Of a stretch of DNA of 64,000 bases, positions 56,032 to 64,000 are shown in pieces. The notes beneath the pieces are model-generated. The model was not told the origin of the DNA. It ran no database searches and was given only the letters and a program-made list of their open reading frames with translations. The position numbers and the translations under genes were made by a program. Location of the stretch: NCBI GenBank assembly GCA_024227135.1, contig JAAELC010000235.1, forward strand, positions 1 through 64,000, written 5' to 3'. Positions within the stretch are counted from its first letter, which is position 1. Each line of letters starts with the position of its first letter. Source of the stretch: Gammaproteobacteria bacterium. Lineage in GTDB: Bacteria; Pseudomonadota; Gammaproteobacteria; Chromatiales; Chromatiaceae.

Positions 56032-56634
56032 ATGGCCAGTCTGACACTGATCCAATTTCAAAGTCGAATTCTCAATCCCATTGACCTGGTGGTCGCTGCC
56101 GGGGAATGCGTCACCCTGGCAGGACCTTCCGGTTGCGGAAAATCCCTGCTACTACGGGCACTTGCGGACCTGGACGCCCACAGCGGTGAGGCCATGATCG
56201 GAGAGCAGCACCAGTCCACATTGCCCCCGCCGGACTGGCGCAAACGGGTCGGAATGCTGCCAGCCGAAAGCCATTGGTGGGCCGACCGGGTTCGCGACCA
56301 CTTTTCCTCCGTGGATGCGGAACTGCTCGAGTTTCTCGGATTCAACACCGAATGCCTCGACTGGTCGATTGCACGGCTCTCAAGCGGTGAACGCCAGCGC
56401 CTGTCACTGGCCCGCCTGCTGTCGGGACACCCCGAAGCCCTGCTCCTGGACGAGCCCACAGCCAACCTGGACGAGGGCAGCGGTCGGCGGCTCGAATCAC
56501 TGATCACCACTTATCGCCGTGAACACGACACTGCGGTCATCTGGGTCAGCCATGATCCAAAACAACGGGAGCGTATCGCCAACCGTGCCTTCCTCATAGA
56601 GGGGCAAACGTTGAGACCCGAAACATGGAGTTGA
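56032..56634 (+). CDS. fetA: FetA/YbbL-like ABC transporter ATP-binding protein
   Basis: The 200-residue ATPase has Walker A LAGPSGCGKSLLLRAL, the Q-loop region GMLPAESHWWADRV, signature LSSGERQRLSLARLLSG, Walker B ALLLDEPTANLD and H-loop IWVSHDPKQ. Its stop region overlaps the permease gene by 10 nt. FetAB-type systems export iron; the assignment rests on the permease family. Confidence 0.88.
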   Translation: MASLTLIQFQSRILNPIDLVVAAGECVTLAGPSGCGKSLLLRALADLDAHSGEAMIGEQHQSTLPPPDWRKRVGMLPAESHWWADRVRDHFSSVDAELLEFLGFNTECLDWSIARLSSGERQRLSLARLLSGHPEALLLDEPTANLDEGSGRRLESLITTYRREHDTAVIWVSHDPKQRERIANRAFLIEGQTLRPETWS

Positions 56635-57416
56635 TCCAGCTCGGCCCGTGGGACCTCTCCGTAGCAGCAGTGCTGGTACTCGCATTGGCCGCCATTTCCT
56701 GGCGTCTGCGATTGGGAGTGGAAGTTCAGCTGCTGGTCGCGGCCATCCGCAGTATTCTGCAGCTGCTACTCATCGGGCTGGTGTTGAAAACCCTGTTTGC
56801 CCAATCCAACCCGATACTGATAGCTGCGCTGAGTCTTCTCATGCTCAGCATCGCCGGATACGAGGTAATGGCTCGCCAGCAGCGGCGCTTCAAGGGACTC
56901 TGGGGGGTAGGCATCGGTTCCCTGTCAATGTTCATTTCGTCGTTCAGCATCACCATACTGGCTCTCAAACTGGTGGTACAGGTGGAACCCTGGTACACCC
57001 CCCAATATCTGATTCCCCTGCTGGGTATGATGCTGGGCAACACCATGTCCGGTATGTCCATAGCGCTGGATAACCTGACCTACAATGCCTGGCAGCAAAG
57101 GGGTACTATCGAGGCGAAACTGATGCTGGGGTGGGACTGGGACCATGCCATCAGCGAGATTCGCCGCAACGCATTGAGGGCAGGACTTATCCCCATTATC
57201 AATGCCATGGCAGCAGCCGGCGTGGTCAGTCTGCCGGGGATGATGACGGGTCAGATTCTGGCCGGCAGCCCACCCCTGGAAGCAGCCAAATACCAGATAA
57301 TGATTCTTCTGCTCATTGCCGTCGGGACCGGGTTAGGTGCAATTTTCGCAGTCTGGGTCGGATCCAGGCGGCTCTTCGATCAGCGCCAGAGGTTGAGACT
57401 CGACCGGCTCAGGTAG
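56625..57416 (+). CDS. fetB: FetB/YbbM-like (UPF0014) ABC permease
   Basis: The 263-residue membrane protein has about seven transmembrane helices. It contains AIRSILQLLLIGLVLKTLF, PLLGMMLGNTMSGMSIALDN, RRNALRAGLIPIINAMAAAG and VSLPGMMTGQILAGSPPLEA, the characteristic UPF0014 core. With the upstream ATPase it forms a two-gene exporter, probably for iron or another metal. Confidence 0.9.
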   Translation: MELIQLGPWDLSVAAVLVLALAAISWRLRLGVEVQLLVAAIRSILQLLLIGLVLKTLFAQSNPILIAALSLLMLSIAGYEVMARQQRRFKGLWGVGIGSLSMFISSFSITILALKLVVQVEPWYTPQYLIPLLGMMLGNTMSGMSIALDNLTYNAWQQRGTIEAKLMLGWDWDHAISEIRRNALRAGLIPIINAMAAAGVVSLPGMMTGQILAGSPPLEAAKYQIMILLLIAVGTGLGAIFAVWVGSRRLFDQRQRLRLDRLR

Positions 57417-57851
57417 CCCGACGGAGCCCCGACAGGTTCGGACCCTGCCTTTCAAGCCTCCGGATCAACCGGCATGGCAATACCCGGGGAACACTGGCGC
57501 ATAGAGGCGCCCCTCTTTATAGATACCCATTGATTCCGCCCCGGTAGAATCACAGCATATGCTGCCATTCAGAATCCTTGGATGCTTAAAATAAATTTGA
57601 TGAGCTAATACCACACCAATAGTATAGTAATGGACTACCAGAAGCGAAGAAAAATGGAAAACACGCATAGTACTCGGAATCCTGGTAACCATTTACCCTA
57701 TATTGATTGACATTTTTATTCCCAGTCCAGAATATAAAGCACTGTGCGTTGAATACCTATCCTGAAAACAGACTGCCCCAGCGACTGACAAGCGCCTGGA
57801 AACGGTTTGTTTCTCTGGATCCCATAGCCTCACAACGGGGAGAGACGTAGG
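57417..57851. other. Intergenic region upstream of the citrate lyase genes
   Basis: The 435 bp hold no gene I can support. They are AT-rich around 57580-57720 and contain a plausible sigma-70 promoter (57597-57625), implying a leader of about 220 nt before the ATG at 57852. Confidence 0.5.
57597..57625 (+). promoter_or_regulatory. Possible sigma-70 promoter for the citrate lyase operon
   Basis: TTGATG (57597-57602), a 17-bp spacer and TAGTAT (57620-57625) match sigma-70 elements at four of six positions each. This is the best-looking pair in the AT-rich stretch, but it is unproven. Confidence 0.3.
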
Positions 57852-59129
57852 ATGCAGATCACCGGAATGTCGTGGGGAGCCAAGCTCCTCAATTACGTTG
57901 GCTATCCGACACCAGAAGTACTGGGGCCGGATGCGACCAGAGAGCAGATCAAAGGCCTGATCGACAAGTATGGCCAGATTCTGATCAAACCTGTTTTCAA
58001 AGGTGGCGTCGGGAAGAAGGGAAAGGCCGGGTTGATTGGCTTCGCCAGCGACGTAGACACCGCCATGCGCGAAAAGGAGCGGCTGTTTTTCGTAGAGCAC
58101 CAGGTAGGGAACATCCGCGCCAAATCGGACGGTGTTACGTTCGAAGGCGCGATTCCCGCTGAGCATGAGATCTATGTATCGATCACGGACGACACGCACT
58201 ACAGGGCACCCACGCTGACCATCACTCATCACGGCGGCGTGGACATCGAAGAGCTGGCACCCAATCAGATTGCCACCATCCCATTCGACGCGCTGACAGG
58301 ATTCAAGGGGTTCATCGTTGCCAATGCCCTTGACCGGATCCACGCCCCCAAGGAGATTATCAGCCCGCTGGTTCAGAATCTTCCAAAACTCTGGGACCTG
58401 TTCAATAACTATGGCATGAGCATGCTGGAACTCAATCCCATCAGAATGATGCCGGAAAAAGACCGGCTGGTCCCGGTCGCCTGTGATTTCAAGTGTAGCT
58501 TCGATACCGACGATCTACATTGGAAGCGCCTTAATCTGCCTGGCAGCCTGCAGTCTACGGACTACTCGACGTTCGAACTGGAAGTCAATGAACTGCGTAC
58601 CTACCAGGGACAATCGGATGCATTCGTCATCAATGACCAGGGTACGGTAACCGCGATGACGTTTGGCGGCGGAGCCAACGCATTGGTCACGGAACTGCTG
58701 GGTGACGCAGGCACCATCTCCTCTGATTTCGGCGGTAACCCGCCGTATAAGAAAATGTATGACATCAGCAGCATTGTCTACAAACACTGGCTCGGACAGA
58801 GCAACGTCCTGTTTATCATTGGTGGAAAAGCCAACAATACCGACATTTACAATACCTTCAGGGCAATGGGGGATGCGTTACGGGACTACTTCAACAAGTA
58901 CGGTCCCAAACCCTTGTTTGTCGTAGTGGGAAGAGGCGGCCCCAACCTGATTCGAGGCATGGCTTATATGAAAGATGTGCTGGACGGCCTGGGTATTCCA
59001 TATCGTATGTTCGGTCACGATTCATCTATCAGCGGCGTTGTGAACTACGCAAAGGCGATAGATGACTGGATGCGCGAGGGCGGATACAAAGAAGTTGCCA
59101 GGACGATGGGACTGGAAAGCGTGCAATGA
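57852..59129 (+). CDS. aclB: ATP-citrate-lyase-like ATP-grasp subunit (AclB/CcsA type)
   Basis: The 425-residue protein belongs to the ATP-grasp subunit family shared by ATP-citrate lyase, citryl-CoA synthetase and succinyl-CoA synthetase beta. It has ILIKPVFKGGVGKKGKAGLI, FVEHQVGN, EIYVSITDDTHYRAPTLTI, MSMLELNPIRMM and a C-terminal flavodoxin-like part (AMTFGGGANALVTELLGDAG, FVVVGRGGPNLIRGM). It would bind ATP and citrate and work with the large subunit encoded 150 bp downstream. The succinyl-CoA synthetase alternative is disfavoured by the partner, which carries a citrate-synthase-like domain. Confidence 0.85.
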   Translation: MQITGMSWGAKLLNYVGYPTPEVLGPDATREQIKGLIDKYGQILIKPVFKGGVGKKGKAGLIGFASDVDTAMREKERLFFVEHQVGNIRAKSDGVTFEGAIPAEHEIYVSITDDTHYRAPTLTITHHGGVDIEELAPNQIATIPFDALTGFKGFIVANALDRIHAPKEIISPLVQNLPKLWDLFNNYGMSMLELNPIRMMPEKDRLVPVACDFKCSFDTDDLHWKRLNLPGSLQSTDYSTFELEVNELRTYQGQSDAFVINDQGTVTAMTFGGGANALVTELLGDAGTISSDFGGNPPYKKMYDISSIVYKHWLGQSNVLFIIGGKANNTDIYNTFRAMGDALRDYFNKYGPKPLFVVVGRGGPNLIRGMAYMKDVLDGLGIPYRMFGHDSSISGVVNYAKAIDDWMREGGYKEVARTMGLESVQ

Positions 59130-59280
59130 GCTCAAGAGCCTGCTGCCGAAGAGCCCGCCATTCATAATCAGGGCACCTGCAGGGGCAAAAAGCTGGGAGT
59201 CGTTCTCTCGAAAGACAACCAGATACTAAACACATATTCTGCTGACACGCCGTTTCAACGGTATAGCACTGGGGAAAATC

Positions 59281-62043
59281 ATGGCCAGTTCATCGTTTCA
59301 TCGCAATGACTATCTACGCCCCAAAGGCCTGGATGCCTTTAAACATTACTATGTGGGCATCGACTCCCTCGGGGAGCTGGCAACCACAGACGACAGGGTC
59401 TGTGTGCTGAATATCCTGGGGAGCGAAAGTCGCTCGGTTACACCGACGAGTCATGTCTACTCGGGTGGCAATATTATCTGCGGCACTCAGCCGGGGCGGT
59501 CAGGATCCGCTCTGAAAACGGAAATTGGGGATATCCCAGTGTATAACACGGTGGTGGAGGCCATGGACGCCGGACACCGGTTCAATGTAGCTGTCGTCTA
59601 CGTTCCACCGGCCGGTGTTAAGGATGCGGTCATCGAAGCCATCAGGGTCAACCCCAAACTCGACAAAGTCGTTATATTGACCGAAAAGGTTTCACTCAGC
59701 GATGCTCGGATCATTCGCCAGTACGGGCAACAACAGGGAGTGGATATTTTCGGCGGAAACTGCCTCGGCCTGGCAGACGCTCACCACGGCGTGCGCATCG
59801 GGGGCGCCCTTGGCGGCAGTCATCCTGAAGAATCGCTGGTACCGGGTTCGATAGCCATCTACTCCAACTCAGGAAACTTCACGACAACCATTGCCGTCTA
59901 CCTGTTGACCGCAGGTTGGGGTACGACCGTCTCATTCTCCTCGGGTAAAGATGTCTATATCCATTTTGCAGCACCGGAGTTCACTCATGCCCTGCACAAT
60001 GACCGGCGCAGCCGTGCTGCGGTCATGTACATCGAGCCCGGCGGGTACTACGAACAAGACCTGATTTTCCACAAGCCGGTGGTCGCCTGTGTCGTCGGCC
60101 GCTGGAAAGATCGCCTGACCAAGGCCTGCGGTCACGCCGGCGCGATTGCCGGCAGCGGGGACAACGCGAGTGCCAAAGAACGCTGGTTCATGGAGAAATT
60201 AGGGGTGGACGATCTCTTCACTACTGATAACCCGGTGTGCTCTGCAAAGGGTGCGGTGGTTACCAATATCGCAGATATTCCTGCGGCCATGACGGCGGTC
60301 ATGTCTCTGAGCGGTTTCATCCCGGACTTCGAACCGAAGGGTGATTTATCCCTCAAGTGCTGGTTTGCCGACGATACCGACATCGAACTGCCCGCTGACC
60401 TGGATATCGAGACGGTCGAGGCCATATCCCCCTACCGCGAGCAGATTGGGATCGTCAATCGTCAGGTCGGTGTTATTTTACCCCGGCAATCCATGAAAGA
60501 CGCCTCCGGTGCTTCGATGATGGACCCCAAGACACAGGTCAGCCGATTGCAGGGGGTCAGTGTACTCGATGCCGCCACTCACAGTTATGAAGACAACCTG
60601 GTTATGTCAGTCATCAGGGAGTATCCCGATGAGAACGGACTGGCCCTGGCGAACGTGGCACTGAATGCTTACGTGAATCTTCACGGTACCCCGATGCTGG
60701 ATGCCGCCGCGGCAGCCCGCCGGTTCGAAAACAGCCCCAACACCGTTCTTTGTTCCGCTGTCAGCATTCTGGGACCCGGTGCAATCAGCGGAGCACAGGA
60801 AGCGGTGCGAGCCCTGCTAGATCTGTTCCGGGATGCCGGCCTGACCAATCCCACACAGACAGACTTCGATTTCGCCGCTGTGCTCGACAAGGCGCTGACC
60901 GGAAAGGCGATAGATACCCTGACCGCGGAAGAGCCCGAACAGCTGGCACGCAACATGCTCGAAGGAATCGAGACAAGGGGCGCCTCGTCAGTATTCGTCA
61001 AGTTTCTTCATTCGCTGGAAGAGCACAGTAGCAACCACCTGACCGCAGATGCGGTACTGGCTGCCATCTGCTGCCACCTGGCCTGGCACCCTATGATGCT
61101 CAAGCGGCTTTCCCAGACCACTCTGGTCAATATGCCATGGCACATGCGGGTATTCAGCACTATGGTGGGCGCCTCGGTTAGAATCGAGAGACAGACAGAA
61201 CAGGCTTTCGGGGGTGTTCCCAACCTGGAGCTGATTAATGAATGGAGCTTTACAGAAACCGCCTTTCTGGCCTTGCTGGCCCACCGCCCCAGTGAAGATG
61301 AGCTGTTCGCATTTTCCATACTCATCGGACTCACTGTCACCAATGGTCCGGGAACGATTTCCGCCCAGGGTGCAAAAGGAGCCGTAGCCGCCGATGGTCC
61401 CGAGGCCCCCGAGCGCGTGCAGATCAATAAGGCCTATGCGGGATTTCTCACCCATACCGGCTATGCCCATGGGGGTAATGGTTTCGAGGCGATGCGCTTT
61501 CTCATCGAGCGCTTTGGTAAGTCATCGTTGCAGGATCCGGGTGATCCCGATCACGGCCTTGATCTGGAGAGCATCGCAGCAGCCTACGCCAAGGAGTACA
61601 AGACCTACAAAACTTCGGCCAAAGCGGCTGGAAATCTTTCCTACGCCAAGATTCCCTGTGTCAATCATCCAATCTTCAAAGACAAGGAAATCAACTACGA
61701 TCCGCGAGAGGTATATGTTCATGAACTCTTCGAGAAGCGAGGCAGCTACAATCTGTTTCATGAGTTTTATCATGAACTTGTCAAGGCGCTGGCTGCTTAC
61801 GGTGTCAGCCGCAACGTCTATTGTGTGAACGTGGACGCCGTCATTGCAGTCATTCTCCTCAAAATGCTGTGGAAGCCTTTCGTGTCAGGAGAGTTGGACG
61901 ACCGGTTCCTGGAGTATGGTGCGTTCACTACTTTCGTATACGGCCGGATAGCCGGTGATGCGGCAGAGATAGAGGATCACACCAATCGGGGTCGCAATAT
62001 GGATACCCGAACTGCTGCAAGCAAGTGCCAGTTTGTAAGCTGA
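59281..62043 (+). CDS. aclA: ATP-citrate-lyase-like large subunit (CoA-ligase plus citryl-CoA-lyase domains)
   Basis: The protein has 920 residues. The N-terminal CoA-binding/ligase part (about 1-350) has IYSNSGNFTTTIAVYLL and the phospho-histidine loop GHAGAIAGSGDNASAKERWF (His 285). Further helical regions lead to a citrate-synthase-like domain (about 600-920). Relative to human ACLY, VNHPIF (His 796) and VNVDAV (Asp 852) match the GHR His and NVDG Asp. The usual ADHGP His position reads TNGP (Asn 688). The protein is about 300 residues longer than AclA of green sulfur bacteria. It probably cleaves citrate to acetyl-CoA and oxaloacetate for the reductive TCA cycle. Confidence 0.82.
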   Translation: MASSSFHRNDYLRPKGLDAFKHYYVGIDSLGELATTDDRVCVLNILGSESRSVTPTSHVYSGGNIICGTQPGRSGSALKTEIGDIPVYNTVVEAMDAGHRFNVAVVYVPPAGVKDAVIEAIRVNPKLDKVVILTEKVSLSDARIIRQYGQQQGVDIFGGNCLGLADAHHGVRIGGALGGSHPEESLVPGSIAIYSNSGNFTTTIAVYLLTAGWGTTVSFSSGKDVYIHFAAPEFTHALHNDRRSRAAVMYIEPGGYYEQDLIFHKPVVACVVGRWKDRLTKACGHAGAIAGSGDNASAKERWFMEKLGVDDLFTTDNPVCSAKGAVVTNIADIPAAMTAVMSLSGFIPDFEPKGDLSLKCWFADDTDIELPADLDIETVEAISPYREQIGIVNRQVGVILPRQSMKDASGASMMDPKTQVSRLQGVSVLDAATHSYEDNLVMSVIREYPDENGLALANVALNAYVNLHGTPMLDAAAAARRFENSPNTVLCSAVSILGPGAISGAQEAVRALLDLFRDAGLTNPTQTDFDFAAVLDKALTGKAIDTLTAEEPEQLARNMLEGIETRGASSVFVKFLHSLEEHSSNHLTADAVLAAICCHLAWHPMMLKRLSQTTLVNMPWHMRVFSTMVGASVRIERQTEQAFGGVPNLELINEWSFTETAFLALLAHRPSEDELFAFSILIGLTVTNGPGTISAQGAKGAVAADGPEAPERVQINKAYAGFLTHTGYAHGGNGFEAMRFLIERFGKSSLQDPGDPDHGLDLESIAAAYAKEYKTYKTSAKAAGNLSYAKIPCVNHPIFKDKEINYDPREVYVHELFEKRGSYNLFHEFYHELVKALAAYGVSRNVYCVNVDAVIAVILLKMLWKPFVSGELDDRFLEYGAFTTFVYGRIAGDAAEIEDHTNRGRNMDTRTAASKCQFVS

Positions 62044-62096
62044 CGGAACGTAACTCCTTCGATCTCAGTTTGAAACTGGACGGCATGATGCGTTTG

Positions 62097-62124
62097 GTGC
62101 GCCCCTCTATATAAAGGGGCGCAC
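62097..62124 (+). terminator. Hairpin terminator after aclA
   Basis: GTGCGCCCCT (62097-62106) and AGGGGCGCAC (62115-62124) are perfect 10-bp complements around an 8-nt loop, 54 nt past the aclA stop. There is only a weak following T content, but its position and stability fit a transcription end or mRNA 3' stabiliser. Confidence 0.65.
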
Positions 62125-62318
62125 TAATTCGAAAGACACAGAGCAAGTTGCATTCTGCATTTTAATCGGGGTTCCCCGAAGCCATTCTCAAACATCACAG
62201 CACCAGCAAACAAACCCTGTATCCGAACTGAATGTGTACACAGAAACCGGCACAAGGCCGCAGACACTCTGGTCTGGTATGATTGCATCCGCGCACAGCC
62301 AATAACAAGGAACAACCT

Positions 62319-63506
62319 ATGTACGAAAGAGAAGAGAACCCCAGAAACGTAACCAAGGCGGACCTGGTAGTAGGACTCGCTTCTTACATGGAAGCAGATA
62401 ATATCGATTATCCGACAGCCCAGGCGGACAAAGGTCTGAAACAGTACTATGGGGATAAATCTTCAGTCATTGTCAATTGTGACAATGCTTCGCCTGACGG
62501 TACGGAACAGGTCTTCCTCGGAACCACCACCGAAACCCCGAAAATCTACATAACCACACCACCTGATACTCCGGGCAAAGGCTACAACTTTGAGAACATG
62601 TTTCGCAAACTGCTTGAGCTGGACGGAGAGGCTCTGGTTTGTATCGATTCCGACCTGGAGAGTGTGACTCCCAAGTGGGTGAAGTATCTGGCAGAACCGG
62701 TGATGGAAGGCTACGATTTTGTGGCTCCTCTCTACTCTCGCCACAAATACGACGGCACCATCACCAACAACCTGACATTTCCACTCGTGTACGGACTGCT
62801 GGGCAAGAATATACGACAGCCCATTGGTGGTGATTTCGCTTTGTCCAAAAGATTTGCAGAACACCTCGTCTGCCAACCCTGGCATCGAACGACGGAAGAG
62901 TACGGTGTGGACATTTTCATGACCCTGAATGCCGTCCTTGGAGGATTCAAATGCTGTAATACAGGGCTTGGCGCGAAAATTCACAAACCCAGTGCGCCCA
63001 AGCTCGGGCAGATGTTCATCCAGGTGGTGAGTACCGCATTCCTGACCATCATCAAGAACGTACACCTCTGGAAGGAAGTGTCCGAAGTGGAGCAGCAGAA
63101 GCTGTTCGGCCTTCAGGAACTCGATAAGCCCCAGGATTTAACCATAGACCGGGAAGCTATTGAGAAGCAGGCAAGGATTGGTTTCTTCCAGTCCCAATCC
63201 TGTCTGGAAAAAGTTCTCTCAGCTGACCTTTACTCCCACTACGTAAAAATGTTCGAGGACGGCCCGATAGAGATCACGGCCGAGGAGTGGGCGACGACCG
63301 TATACGACATGATCAGTGCCTATAAATCCATGGGCAATATGATCAGTGTCATCGAATCATTAAAGGGACTCTATTTTGGTCGCGCCCTGACATTCATGAA
63401 TCAGACTTGGAAAATGAGTTCTGAAAAAGCAGAGAAGGAGATACTGGCACAGGCCGAAATTTTCTTCCAGCAGAGAGATTATTTGATTAAAAAGATCGAC
63501 AACTGA
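62319..63506 (+). CDS. GT-A fold glycosyltransferase (GpgS/MGS-like)
   Basis: The 395-residue protein has VIVNCDNASPDGTEQVF, TPGKGYNFENMFRKLLE, the metal-binding CIDSDLESVTPKWVKYL (DSD), YDFVAPLYSRHKYDGTITNN and QPIGGDFALSKRFAEHL. The PxGKG and QPIGG motifs recall glucosyl-3-phosphoglycerate and mannosylglycerate synthases (GT81/GT78), which make compatible solutes. The acceptor is not certain. ATG 62319 follows AAGGA; an in-frame extension of 12 codons lacks an RBS. It has its own position after the acl terminator. Confidence 0.82.
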   Translation: MYEREENPRNVTKADLVVGLASYMEADNIDYPTAQADKGLKQYYGDKSSVIVNCDNASPDGTEQVFLGTTTETPKIYITTPPDTPGKGYNFENMFRKLLELDGEALVCIDSDLESVTPKWVKYLAEPVMEGYDFVAPLYSRHKYDGTITNNLTFPLVYGLLGKNIRQPIGGDFALSKRFAEHLVCQPWHRTTEEYGVDIFMTLNAVLGGFKCCNTGLGAKIHKPSAPKLGQMFIQVVSTAFLTIIKNVHLWKEVSEVEQQKLFGLQELDKPQDLTIDREAIEKQARIGFFQSQSCLEKVLSADLYSHYVKMFEDGPIEITAEEWATTVYDMISAYKSMGNMISVIESLKGLYFGRALTFMNQTWKMSSEKAEKEILAQAEIFFQQRDYLIKKIDN

Positions 63507-63568
63507 AGCGTTTTCCCCAACTGGGGCTGTCCTGAGCCTGAGAGTTCAGTCATTAATCCCAAGGCAGG

Positions 63569-63593
63569 CACAGGAGGTAGCTTACCCCCTGTG
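63569..63593. terminator. Hairpin between convergent genes
   Basis: CACAGGAGGT and ACCCCCTGTG pair over 10 positions with one A-C mismatch around AGCTT, between the convergent glycosyltransferase and hydrolase genes. There is no T-run. Confidence 0.4.
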
Positions 63594-63681
63594 TCCGCAG
63601 ACAATGCTGGCCTGCCCCATACCCCGTAGTACTCCCCATACTCCCCGGATTTCACTGATTACTGAGCCAGGCCAGGAAAAT

Positions 63682-64000
63682 TTACAACGTATTCTTGGTC
63701 TGCCTGTTCTCGAGATAGAAGATGTGCTGCCCGATTCTATCCCCCTGAAGCAGGATCTTGCTCCAATAAGGCGTCGCATAGGTAGCGTGGTACCAGAGCG
63801 CACCGCCAGTGGTATCCTCCAGGTTTCCCGCGTAGATCTCCCGTGCCAATCGTAGCGACTGTTTCCAGGCTTTCCGATCTACCGGCTTATCTGACAAACC
63901 ATCGCACCACCAGGAGAACTGACAGCGGTGAAGCCGCTTTTGACCACCCTGCTGGACGACCCTGCACACTGAATCCGGGTACTTGGGGTGGGCAACCCTA
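63682..64000 (-). CDS. SleB-type cell wall hydrolase, C-terminal part (runs off the window)
   Basis: Read from the window edge the frame is open as VAHPKYPDSVCRVVQQGG, then KRLHRCQFSWWCDGLSDKP, RLAREIYAGNLEDTTGGALW, YHATYATPYWSK and GQHIFYLE, ending at TAA 63682. This is the characteristic C-terminal half of cell wall hydrolases of the SleB/Hydrolase_2 family, with CQFSWWCDG and a metal- or substrate-contacting WYHA. The N-terminal half and catalytic Glu lie beyond 64000. Confidence 0.88.
   Translation of the reverse strand, partial: RVAHPKYPDSVCRVVQQGGQKRLHRCQFSWWCDGLSDKPVDRKAWKQSLRLAREIYAGNLEDTTGGALWYHATYATPYWSKILLQGDRIGQHIFYLENRQTKNTL

Overview
The window (64 kb, both strands densely coding, GC clearly above 50%) looks like chromosomal DNA of a Gram-negative gammaproteobacterium. 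The main signs are the tRNA-Tyr/Gly/Thr cluster of the kind that precedes tufB, the hemA-prfA-prmC and ispE/tRNA-Gln/prs/rplY/pth neighbourhoods, the mre-mrd-mltB-rlpA-dacA cell-shape cluster, two FadL/MetA-type outer membrane channels and a lipoprotein-rich envelope. A two-gene ATP-citrate-lyase-like module at 57.8-62.0 kb is rare in this class. It suggests a chemoautotroph able to run the reductive TCA cycle. From memory, such variant lyases are known from sulfur-oxidising gammaproteobacterial tubeworm symbionts and Magnetococcus. The lineage assignment is inference.

Layout. 0-9.4 kb, mostly minus strand: three tRNAs, a FadL-like porin, a MetA-like outer membrane protein, then pth, rplY, prs, tRNA-Gln, ispE and a TPR lipoprotein. 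The lolB gene that commonly sits between the last two is absent. 9.4-16.7 kb, plus: a 161-bp palindromic MITE-like element, hemA-prfA-prmC, a small HMA-like protein, moeB, an RsmC-like methyltransferase and an ANTAR response regulator. 16.7-20.1 kb, minus: gatCAB. 20.3-29.3 kb, plus: mreBCD, mrdA, rodA, mltB, rlpA, dacA, ybeD. 29.5-43 kb is an accessory and signalling region: a HigA antitoxin without an intact toxin, a FixLJ-type two-component pair, two GGDEF-EAL proteins (one with degenerate motifs), a DUF1848 protein with a C-terminal radical-SAM-like cysteine motif, small ORFs and two families of dispersed repeats. 43-49.3 kb, mostly minus: aroE, hemB, recQ-purE-tsaC and a plus-strand thioredoxin. 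49.5-51.9 kb is a decaying patch: a protein of unknown function, a Sel1 pseudogene, a broken second copy of the unknown gene, a small repeat protein, a degenerate tRNA-Gly and an intact tRNA-Gly(CCC). 52-57.4 kb: a fatty-acyl-CoA synthetase, thiS-thiG, trmB and a FetAB-like ABC exporter. 57.8-64 kb: the citrate lyase genes, a GT-A glycosyltransferase and the C-terminal end of a SleB-type cell-wall hydrolase that runs off the window.

The most unusual non-coding signal is repeat family A. It is about 130-155 bp long, is present four times, and always lies downstream of a gene in sense orientation. It carries imperfect terminal inverted repeats and a central hairpin whose loop matches the core of the CsrA/RsmA binding consensus. 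One copy has inserted into the loop of a terminator-like hairpin of a second repeat family (B), whose uninterrupted version is preserved 1 kb away.
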